From contig NW_004955417.1 of NCBI RefSeq assembly GCF_000276665.1, forward strand, positions 27,445,479 through 27,509,478: a stretch of DNA of 64,000 nt, given 5' to 3'. A program made the translations under genes and the position numbers. Source of the DNA: Chinchilla lanigera. Lineage: Eukaryota; Chordata; Mammalia; Rodentia; Chinchillidae. Positions 11,888 through 21,078 of the stretch are shown in pieces (position 1 is the first letter of the stretch; the number at the start of each line of letters is the position of its first letter). The notes under the pieces were generated by a model. It ran no database searches. It worked only from the letters and a program-made list of their open reading frames with translations, and was not told where the DNA came from.

Positions 11888-13789
11888 AAGCTTGGGACCC
11901 TCCTTCTAGCTCACCCACTGTCTAGCAGATTTTCAGGGCCCTTGGACACTCCTGTAATCTCAGTTCTTTGCCTCTGGCTTGCTAAGGCTGCTAGAGACCT
12001 CCTAACCCTTTCTACCCCTTTAAATTAACCATTAGACTCCCAAAATGCAGATGGCAGTCGTGTTCTGGGACCACACCCAGCTCTCATTGTTTTTACCTTT
12101 GTGTTTTGATTTCATTCTTGCCCTTGGCTCTTGTATACCCTCTACACTCTAAGATTTTCCTGTTTTCCCTCAATGTGTTCTTTAAAGTAATATGTGCTTC
12201 ATGTGGAAAAAAAAGCTACAGTCCCCTTTGCCCCTTGGACTGCGCCTTCCACTCCCTAACTCCGCTCAGCTTCCAGGGACCTAATGTTGCCTGTGTCTTA
12301 CGCTTCCTTGGAAATACATCTTTTATCTCTGTCTCTGTCTCTCTCCTTTCCACCATGTCCTGCTCTCACTCAGATCAGGCCTAGACCTGCCAGCTGCATT
12401 TTTGTTGCAAACCAGTTAAAATTTTATTCAGGAAAGCGCCGTATGACTTTCCTACTTGTCCCACAGTTATTCTGAGCCCATAGAATGACTTTTACGATCT
12501 CAGATGTCCCTAGATACTGAGCTGCCTGGAGAATTCTCCTGTACTCACTTCTGCTATAATACACTAGTTAATCAAACTAAAGTGAAACTTTTATCCTACC
12601 CAGAGCACCTACTGAAATGGAAGTAATTTATTTATAAGATTCCTTTTTAAGTCAGCTCTCTTTTTCATAAAATATTATCCTTTAAAATAAAATACAATCC
12701 TTAAAATACAATTATAATCCATTTAATCTGAGCAAAGCTATAGTCATTTAAGCAAGAGCGACATCTTAAAATAAAAGTGATCATCCTGAGCTATATTTAA
12801 AAAGAAACAACCGCCGGCCCTCATGTGAGAGTGATTTTAGTTATCTGCTAGAGGGATGATTTACAGGCTGAAACCACCTCAAAGGCAGGTCAGTTCTACT
12901 TACAAACATGGTGCTGTCCCGTCTGGGAGAAGGCGATGAAGAACCTTTAGGGGAAGGAGTTCCTCCTCCTTAAGGAGAAGGCGAAGGCTGAGGCAGGCAG
13001 CTTCCATTTCGTGAGCGCCACGCTGGGACACAGCGGCCCGGGCTACAGGAGGCCAAGGGTCTGGGCAGCTCAGGCTCATCAGCCCCTGCGGAAAGGATGC
13101 CCGTGGCCGTGGGCTGCCCGGTGGCCCTCTCTCCTCAATCCTCAGTCAGTGAACAAAGTTGTCAATTCTGTCAAAGTGACAGTGTAAAAGTTGACTAATT
13201 CTACAAGGTTTGTTATTAATAAATTTGTAAAAAGGCCTCCACCTTCCCTTCCGAGAAGTCCCTTCTTTTAGTAGAAATCATCACGACCCTCCTGAATGTT
13301 ATACATGGCCTCAAAATCACCCAAATTAGTCCATTTCTCCTGACCCCACTCTGTTACTTCCAAAGGTGAGTTTCTTACATTTACACGGTTGTAGGCACCT
13401 TGGGGAGAGACAGCATGTGAAACTTCCAATATCCAATTTGGGGGTAAGACCTTGGAAAGGTCCCTGAAGGCTAGGCTTTATCAGCTCATAGTGAATCTGC
13501 CTCTGCCTTAAAGTGAAAACAAGCAAGACGTCTTGTATGAAATTCTCCCGCCCCACTCTGAACCAGCGGCGCGTTGGGAACACAGGTGTCTGGATAACTT
13601 TGCGTCCAGCCAGCCTGGCAGGCCCCGGTTCTATCGCATCTTGCCTTCTGGGCCAAGAGGTAGCAGTACTTCATTCTGCTTTCTGTGGAAAACTGATCCC
13701 ATGGTTTCTGTCACTTGTCCTACAATACACGGCTGTCCCCTGTGGGCTTTCTCCTCCTTCTCCTCTTTCTTCCTCCATTACTTCCCCTT
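11888..13789. other. Intergenic, nothing recognised
   Basis: AT-rich patch at 12.6-12.8 kb; no gene or repeat that I can name. Confidence 0.5.
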
Positions 13790-14600
13790 CAGCTTTATTG
13801 AGAGAGAACTGACACATGAGATTGTTTATATTAAGTGTATTCAACAGGGTGATCTGATACATGTTGTGAAATGATTAACACAATCATTTCCTGGAGTAAC
13901 ACACCCACCATCTCACATAATGATCATTTTGTGGGCTGAAGGGAGGCAAAGATCTGCTCTTTCAGCAGATTTCAAGCACACGCACAGTATTTGTCAGGGT
14001 TTATATCTACCTATCCCCCAAAGCCTCATGCACTCATAAGTGGTCCCCTGGGAAGGGGTCTGTATGATGTGGGCTCCCAGCTGACTGGCAGTTAGGAGGT
14101 GGGGTCAGAGGGGAAGAGGTGGGGCTTGGGGCAGGGCCTGGAAGGGATCTTCTTCCTCTGGACCCCTCCCTCCTCTCCCTACTTCCTGTTCCCCATGTCC
14201 TGAGCAGCTCACTTCGGCGGGCTGCCCACCTTGGAGCCAGCTGGCTGTGGACTGAAACAAATCTCTCCTTCCTGAGCTGTGGGTGTCAGGAATTTTGTTC
14301 CAGGGATGCGGGAAGTAGCTAAGACAGTATTATCAACTGTCCTCACCATGTGTGTATTAGATCCTCAGAACTTATTCCTCTTATAACTAAAGGTTTGCAT
14401 CTTTCGACCAACATCTCCCTATTTCCCCAGCCTTTGCCCCCTGATGGCCACTTTTCTACTCTGCCTCTGTACGTTGGGCACTTTTAGATTCTACACATAA
14501 GCGAGCTTGCACTGTATTTGTCTTCCTGTGTCTGCTCTGCTTCACTTGGGATACAATCCTCCAGCTTCATCCATGTTGTTGAAAATAGAAAGAAAATGTG
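13790..14600 (-). mobile_element. LINE-1 3'-end remnant, antisense, split by an LTR
   Basis: Both halves match the ancient L1M 3'-end pattern read on the minus strand (AGCTTTATTGAGAGAGAACT; ATTAGATCCTCAGAACTTAT; CATCCATGTTGTTGAAAATA). The element is interrupted at 13992-14326. No ORF remains. Confidence 0.75.
13992..14326 (+). mobile_element. Solo LTR (MaLR/ERVL-like) with 5-bp target duplication
   Basis: Begins TGTCAGG and ends AAGACA, flanked on both sides by GTATT (13987-13991 and 14327-14331). It lies inside an L1, so it is younger than the L1. TG...CA ends and 5-bp duplications are typical of ERVL-type LTRs; the family assignment is inferred. Confidence 0.72.
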
Positions 14601-15604
14601 TTTAGTTATTTTCTAAATCACTAAATTTGAAATAAAAAGGCCTTTGCTAGCAGCCTTAGGGGAAATACTATTGCTAATATTTCACTTAACACGGCTGCTT
14701 TTCTAGAAAGAGAAATAAGATATTAAACATTGAAGATGACCAGATGGTAGTACTGAAGCCACCAGAAATGAAACCCAGCAGGGTAAACTTACGGCACAGA
14801 GCGCAGCTCACAGCGCTGAGGGCGCTGAGCCTGTTTTTCTTCAGCATTACGAGTTTCTTTATTTCCAAATGGCAAAACCAGAGTTCCAGAGCGGCAGTCT
14901 TATACATCAAAATGTCATTAAACTACGTGGCTCTCTCCTGCAGTGTCATATTACTTCTGCCTTGAAAATTTTATTTTTCTAATGACACCGGAGGTAGTAA
15001 TTAGAAAGTGTAGTATTCCTGTCCAGCCATAGTGGATGCCACCCAAAGGTTAGCTGCCATGCTGAAACCCTGCAGCAATTAGCTTTAGAGCAGAGTGCAG
15101 TGGGGAATGGCGCCGTGTGAAAGTTAGTTTTTAATGAAGGTTATCCTCTGTGTCAACGCGCACAGGCTCCTCTGAGTCAAATTCACAGTGTGGAGGACCA
15201 GAGCCGTGGATAGAGTTTCACGGCCCAGGGAGCTAACCGTCCTACATCAAGTGCTCAAACTGCTACACTGTCCTACCTTGGAAAAAAACTTGCACCTTTG
15301 TGAGGACAAGAAGTTTTAAATATGTAAAGCTGTGTTTAATGAGAGTGTGCAAAATATTACAGGTGAACGGATTTAATTGTCATTGCATGTATCTGCACAG
15401 CCCGGAGACGGGCTGAAGGTGTTTGGGTAAGTAATAAAATTACGGTGAAGTTTTAGTCGTTCGTTTCATAACCTTAATTTCAGCAAAATCATCTAAGTAT
15501 GTTGTTCTAATCAAAATTTTCATACAAACAGCGTTCTATTAACAATAACACCAAATTATATAACTCTCGGATTATTGTAGCTCTTGGTGTTATTTTATTT
15601 TACT

Positions 15605-15690
15605 CTGTTTGGTGGTGCTGGGGATGAAACCCAGGGCCTCATGCATGCTGGACAAGTGCTCTACCACCAAGCTCCACCCCTACCCCCAGC
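15605..15690 (-). mobile_element. ID-like SINE
   Basis: GGTGGTGCTGGGGATGAAAC then GTGCTCTACCACCAAGCTCC is an ID element read in reverse. Confidence 0.75.
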
Positions 15691-16069
15691 TCTTGGCATT
15701 TTTGTACAGCTTGAGAAAACTTTGCTCTGCTAAGGCAACAGCAGCTGAAGTTATCAACAAAATCCTTAAAGCAATACTTATTTTTTTAAAGTGAGAAATC
15801 AGGGTTCACGGTTGGCAAACACAGAGTTTGGAAACTGTCCCTCCATCCCAATACCAAGTACAGAGTTTAACACACTACAAGCCAACAACTCTTCTTAGAC
15901 ATGTATGTGGAAAACCACTGCCCCTGAAATCGGAGAGATAAAGAGGCAGATACAGAAAATCACAAGTCACCAGAGCAGAGATCCCCCGGGGAACCAGCAC
16001 AGGGCGGGAAAACCAGAACGGCCACTGGTGACTTGCTAGAGGCTGGCATTATTGCTGTGATCTGGCATT

Positions 16070-16400
16070 ACTGTTGAAGGCTTAGTCCCAGCCCTTTCTG
16101 CTGTTTGGGAGGTGGTGACATCTTTAAGGGGCAGGGCCTAGGGAAAAGCCTTCCTTACTAGCGCCTTCCATTATCCTTCAGAAATGAAAGGGGACGGTAG
16201 GGATCCACCCGCTTCCTGTCTTTCTTTGCTCCTAGCCACTGTGAGGTGAGCAGCTTCCCCCACCCCACTCTCCCCGCCGTGAGACCCTCCTTGTGGCAGG
16301 CCCGGCAAGGCCAAGTCGCCATGGACTGAGGCCTCTGAACCGTGAACCAAATCCATCTTTCTACCTTCCGAGTTGATTATCCAGTGCCTAACCCATTGCC
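16070..16400 (+). mobile_element. LTR-like dispersed repeat copy
   Basis: GGCTTAGTCCCAGCCC, GGGAGGTGGTGACATCTTTA, GTGAGGTGAGCAGCTTCC and CCATGGACTGAGGCCTCTGA occur in the order shared with the other copies. Confidence 0.6.
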
Positions 16401-16689
16401 CGAGCATGCTGTGGCTTTAACAAGGCTTGCCCTCAGGGAAAGGGCTTTACCAGAGCCTGACCTATGGGGTGTTAGCAGAGCTAACCAACCTGGGGGAAGG
16501 GAAAGAGCCAACCCTACCTGCTCTGGGTGTCCTGTCCCACTGAAGGGAGATTGAAAACTGAGAAGTACTTGTAAAGTTCACAGTCCAGGGACGTAGCTGG
16601 AGACTTAGTTGTGGGTCTCAGGATGTTTCCCCTCCCTTCACCCCTTGACGCCACATTCCTGAAGTCCTCTCCACGCAGTTCCTTTGTCC

Positions 16690-17850
16690 CGCACGCCATA
16701 TCCAGCTCGTGACCATAATTACAAGGCACACTGTCAAGCAAAACCCACAGCTTGACGACACAGAGCAAGCACCACACCAACTCAGATGTGGCAGCGATAT
16801 CGGAATTCTCAGAACACAAGCTTAAAATAATTACGATTAATTTGCTGCAGGCTGTAAAGGAAAAAAAAGAGCCCATGAAGAGCAAATGTGTAACAAGAGT
16901 AGAGAAATGGAAATTCTAAGGAAGAGTAAATAAAAACTGCTAGAGACAACAACAAAAAACCTTACTATTCCAGAAATTAAGATGCCTTTGATAGGCTCGT
17001 TGGTGGCCAGGATAGAGTTGAGGAAAGGAGCTTTGAGCTCAAGGATATGTTAACAGAAGCTTCCAAAACTTAAAAAGAAAAAGTCTGGGGGGAAAATGGG
17101 ACATAATATCCACAAACTGTGGAAAAACTATGAAAAGATCACATGTATATAATGAGAATACCAGAAGGAGAAGGAGAGAAAAAGGATCAGAAGAAATATT
17201 TAAAGTGAGAACGACTGCGCATTTCTTCCAAATGCATGTCAGGCACCAACCACGCCACACCCGTTCTCTAAAATCTCTTCCAGAAGATAGGTGCAAAGGG
17301 GAATTCTCCCGAGCTCATTCTAGGAGAGCAGTGTTCTTAATACCAAAGCCAGACAAAAATGTTACGAGGAAAAAATCTGCAGACTGTATCTCTAATGAAC
17401 ATAGCTGTAAAACTCCTCAGTGAAACGTTAGGCTGTGGAATCCAACAGTATGTAAAAATTGGCCCACCAGGACCACGATTTATGCTGTGCTTCAACATTA
17501 GAAAATCAGTTCATGGAATCCACTGAATCATGGATAAAAAAGTCCCACAAATTTTAGGGTTAAAAAAAAAGAAATCCCACAAGATCATATAAATAAATGC
17601 ACAAAAAGCATTTGATAAAATCCAACACCCATTCATAATTAAAAAAAAAAAATCCCAGGGGGGGGGAAAAATCCCACAAGATCATATAAATATATGCACA
17701 AAAAGCATTTGATAAAATCCAACACCCATTCATAATTAAATAAGCCTCAGCAAACTAGGAATACAGGGGGGCTTCTTACTAAAGAAAATCTGTAAAAACC
17801 TACAGGTAATGTCATACTAATAGCGAGAAACTTACCTATCAAACAACAAA
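16690..17850 (+). mobile_element. LINE-1 remnant with ORF1 and ORF2 parts
   Basis: 16.7-17.25 kb matches an L1M/HAL1-type ORF1 region, and 17.33-17.85 kb matches part of ORF2 (CCAAAGCCAGACAAAAATGT; AAAAAGCATTTGATAAAATC). The ORF2 5' part is deleted. Frames are broken by stops and indels, and a 97-bp local duplication is present. Confidence 0.75.
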
Positions 17851-17931
17851 GATGACACCTGTATCTGCTTCTCAGGAGCCAGACAAACAAGAAGAACGGA
17901 GTGAAATATTTAAAATGGAGAGAAAGAGAGC

Positions 17932-18013
17932 AAGAAAGAGAGAGAGAGAGGGGGAGAGAGAGAGAGAGGGAGAGAGAGAGAGAGGGAGAGAGAGAGAGAG
18001 GGAGAGAGAGAAA
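17932..18013. repeat. (GA)n / (GGGAGA)n purine tract
   Basis: 82 bases of pure purine on the + strand, mostly GA with interspersed GGGAGA units. Confidence 0.95.
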
Positions 18014-19204
18014 CGCCACTAACTACAGATTTGTGTCTTACAAAAATTATCCTTCAGAAATAAAAGTCTGCCCGTGTTGGTCACTATGTCCAGCCTCAGG
18101 CCAGAGAAACAGTAGGAAGAGAAGGAAAACGAGCCACCCTGTCTGAGAGCTGCGTAGCTCGCTGCTGAGGATAAGGCCAAGAGGGGCTGAGTACTTCGTT
18201 CGCGATTGTCCAGAGCGAGCCGGAGCCAGCCTTTAACCCAGGTGTGCGCTTAACCCGGAGCCGCTGAGACGATGTGTTCACGCTGCGAGACAAAGAATGA
18301 TACAGAGAACTGACTGATGTTGCAAATCCAGTCCATAAGGTTCCAAAATCATTCTACTCATTGCCGCGCACTATAATTAAATGCAGTTAGAGATAGAGTG
18401 GGCTTTACCTCTGAAATGTAGGCCGTTTTCTCTTCCAAACCATGTAACACGTGTTTATTTGAATTTCAGATGTATTAACTTAAATGTCACTGCCTGGCTC
18501 TGATACTCCGGCCCAATTGCAGAAAAGATTGTTATGTTTGCAAGAACTTGGGAGTAATGTTCTTTCTATTCAGAAACTTAGGGACAAGTACTCTTGCTCT
18601 GCAGAAACACGCCAGGAGGAAGCTTAGCCTTCTTACAGGCTTCCTTCCCAGAACCCTCCTCTGAAGTGCGTAACCTGTCCAGACCTCAGCCGCCTTATGA
18701 TTCCTTCCCGACCACCTCACCCTCCCTGGAGTCCTCAGCTTTTGATAAAGCCGGGAGAAATCCTCTCCAAATCACAGTTTTTGACCATTTTGGTGGTTTG
18801 CAGAATTCAGACTCTTACTTCGGGTGTTTGGTGACCTCCTTCAGCGCAGATCCTGAGAGGTGACGTTTATTTTATCCACAGGGTGGTTCTTCTGGTGGCC
18901 TCCATCTAAGTCACTTTGTATTTGCCCACCTCCTGGGAAGTTCCTGCTGAGTGCGCCCAGGAACCCACAGGACCTGGGCCACCCTGACTTGGCCCTCAGA
19001 GCCCCTGGCTACCATTACAGAGCGAACACAGCGTGGAGCTGCTGAGGGCTGAGTTCGGGTGATGCCGCTGAGATGCCAGGGTAGAGCTGTGCTGAAAACG
19101 AGGTTGCCTTCACAAGCCACGGTCTGTAGCCAGGAAACTGCAGCGCCTGTCAGAGGGAGAAGCCTGCCAGCCTACCGCAGCCTGCTGACCAGACGCTAAG
19201 CTGA
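18014..19204. other. Intergenic, nothing recognised
   Basis: No repeat or gene signature; only chance ORFs. Confidence 0.5.
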
Positions 19205-19211
19205 TCAAGAA

Positions 19212-19490
19212 GATCGATGGACTGGTGGGTGGCTGGGTGGATGGATGGATGGACTGGTGGGTGGCAGGGTGGACGGATGGATGGACTGGTGGGTGGCGGG
19301 GTGGACGGATGGATGGACTGGTGGGTGGCGGGGTGGACGGATGGATGGACTGGTGGGTGGCGGGGTGGACGGATGGATGGACTGGTGGGTGGCTGGGTGG
19401 ATGGATGGATGGACTGGTGGGTGGCTGGGTGGATGGGTGGATGGGCTGGTGGGTGGCAGGGTGGATGGATGGATGGATGCCCGGATGGAT
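19212..19490. repeat. 32-bp minisatellite, about 8 copies
   Basis: ACTGGTGGGTGGC recurs at 19221, 19253, 19285, 19317, 19349, 19381 and 19413, with a variant at 19445: exact 32-bp spacing. Each unit also carries a run of GGAT tetramers. Long ORFs on both strands over it are repeat artefacts. Confidence 0.97.
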
Positions 19491-19836
19491 GGGTGCACAG
19501 GCAGGCAGGGTGTTTCCCCCATCTCACTCAGGCTGCTTGGGCATTGACTTGACAAAGTAAACTAGCCTCGTGAGGAGAGACTTCTGGGTCCCTGAAATCC
19601 AAAGTGAAGTGGATTCTAAAAAACAGTCCTCGGGGGAACCTCTCCCAGCCCAGAAAACCAGACAGGGCACAGCCTGCCTCAGCCTCCGGCGCCCATGGCT
19701 GCTCCCCAGGTCAGGCCAAACGGTGCGGACACAGAACCCGGCCGGGCAGGTGCAGAAGCCGGCGCGCGCAGAACCGCGCCGGGCAGGTGCAGCACCGCGG
19801 CAAGGCGCGCGGGGCGGGCCCGACCCAGCCTCCCGG

Positions 19837-20222
19837 NNNNNNNNNNNNNNNNNNNNNNNNNNNNNNNNNNNNNNNNNNNNNNNNNNNNNNNNNNNNNNNN
19901 NNNNNNNNNNNNNNNNNNNNNNNNNNNNNNNNNNNNNNNNNNNNNNNNNNNNNNNNNNNNNNNNNNNNNNNNNNNNNNNNNNNNNNNNNNNNNNNNNNNN
20001 NNNNNNNNNNNNNNNNNNNNNNNNNNNNNNNNNNNNNNNNNNNNNNNNNNNNNNNNNNNNNNNNNNNNNNNNNNNNNNNNNNNNNNNNNNNNNNNNNNNN
20101 NNNNNNNNNNNNNNNNNNNNNNNNNNNNNNNNNNNNNNNNNNNNNNNNNNNNNNNNNNNNNNNNNNNNNNNNNNNNNNNNNNNNNNNNNNNNNNNNNNNN
20201 NNNNNNNNNNNNNNNNNNNNNN
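19837..20222. other. Assembly gap (run of N)
   Basis: 386 undetermined bases inside the CpG-rich promoter. Apparent long ORFs crossing it are artefacts of translating N. Confidence 0.99.
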
Positions 20223-20234
20223 GCGGGACCCTGA

Positions 20235-20278
20235 CCCGATCCCCGATCCCGATCCCGATCCCCGATGCCCGATCCCCG
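20235..20278. repeat. CCCGAT hexamer tandem repeat at gap edge
   Basis: Six or so imperfect CCCGAT/CCCCGAT units directly follow the gap, which suggests that the missing sequence is GC-rich tandem repeat. Confidence 0.85.
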
Positions 20279-20746
20279 CAGGGAGACGCTGCCTCTCACG
20301 GGAAGAACCTCACGTTTCCCTGAGTTGGCCCTTGGCAAAAACAAAAACAAAACCAGAGTGAGAATCAGCATATAGCCACAAGAGCGCCACGGAAAGGACT
20401 TTTCGAGTTTCCGAAAGGTCTTCAGGTCTTCAGGAACCTCCCCGGGCCGTGTGTGGAGTAGGGTTCCCTGGGGCCCCTAGACCTCACACTGCTAACCCCT
20501 CTGAGCTCACCCCGAGCCTCCACACCCCGCTTCCATCCACTGCCGGGGGCAGACCTGCAATCACCGGGCCTGGAGAGGCGAGGGGCGCCCCAAATTACAC
20601 GTCCGGCGCAGATGAAAGGCCGTCTGCGGGCGCAGCTTCCCGGCCTGGGCCGCGGCGCTGGCTTCCCACGGTGGGCACTACCCGCGCTTGGCGCAGGCGA
20701 CTCGGTGACAGCGCGGCTCATAACACCCTCTGGGTTGTTTTTACAG

Positions 20747-20901
20747 CGGCTGATCCAGAACCCGTTCTCAGGAAAGCGACACCCTCCAAAATGGTAAAAT
20801 GATGAAATGAGGACTGTGAACGCTTTACCCTTTGCATGGGACTCTCCGGACGTGAAAAGAGGGGCGCATCCGGCCGCGCGATAGCTAGGGGCCCGAGGAA
20901 C
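20747..20901 (+). other. FZD6: Predicted 5'-UTR part of FZD6 exon containing the start codon
   Basis: A pyrimidine-rich acceptor (GGGTTGTTTTTACAG) ends at 20746, so the segment to the ATG at 20902 is predicted 5'-UTR of the second exon, after a non-coding first exon upstream. It holds small uORFs: ATG-GTA-AAA-TGA at 20791-20802 and ATG-ATG-AAA-TGA at 20799-20810. It also holds an in-frame ATG at 20836 that would extend the protein by 22 residues. If translated, the uORFs could lower FZD6 output. The acceptor is inferred from sequence only. Confidence 0.6.
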
Positions 20902-21078
20902 ATGGAGAAGCGGGCCTTCCTGTCGCTGTGTGCTCTCCTGCCGCTGGCCGGCGGGCACAGCCTCTTCACCTGCGAGCCGGTCACCGTGCCGCGGTGTCTG
21001 AAGATGACCTACAACCTGACCTTCTTCCCCAACCTCATGGGGCACTACGACCAGGGCATCGCCGCTGTGGAGATGGAG
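20902..21078 (+). CDS. FZD6: FZD6 coding exon 1: signal peptide and start of cysteine-rich domain
   Basis: Encodes residues 1-59: a hydrophobic signal peptide (about 1-20, ending near GGHS), then the start of the Frizzled cysteine-rich domain with C24 and C32 and the sequon N38-L-T. The start was chosen because its context is strong (A at -3, G at +4) and because the leader aligns with the known FZD6 N-terminus. An in-frame upstream ATG at 20836 has a weaker context. The donor is GTGAGG right after ...VEME, phase 0, which matches the usual FZD6 exon boundary. The exon lies in CpG-rich sequence at the edge of the promoter island. Confidence 0.96.

Larger units (their letters stand above)
19690..20900 (+). 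promoter_or_regulatory. FZD6: CpG-rich promoter region of FZD6
   Basis: CpG dinucleotides are dense from about 19690 up to the assembly gap and again after it to about 20900, in contrast with the CpG-poor flanks. A consensus Sp1-type GC box (GGGGCGGG) lies at 19811-19818. A 15-bp direct repeat, GCCGGGCAGGTGCAG, occurs at 19741 and 19778. CpG-island promoters without a TATA box are usual for Frizzled genes. The transcription start and the non-coding first exon cannot be placed because 386 bp are missing in the middle. Confidence 0.7.

Noticed and set aside
19221..19460. Regular repeats resembling a CRISPR array
   Set aside because: The units are contiguous with no unique spacers, and this is mammalian DNA.
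19205..19560. Trp/Gly-rich and Pro/His-rich ORFs over the minisatellite
   Set aside because: A 32-bp repeat without stop codons gives open frames on both strands; no gene signal.
19570..20371. Long ORFs of 179-263 codons on both strands across the gap
   Set aside because: Most of their length is untranslated N; no real frame is shown.
1..20700. BAALC exons expected upstream from human gene order
   Set aside because: No matching coding sequence was seen; in human the gene is tens of kilobases away.
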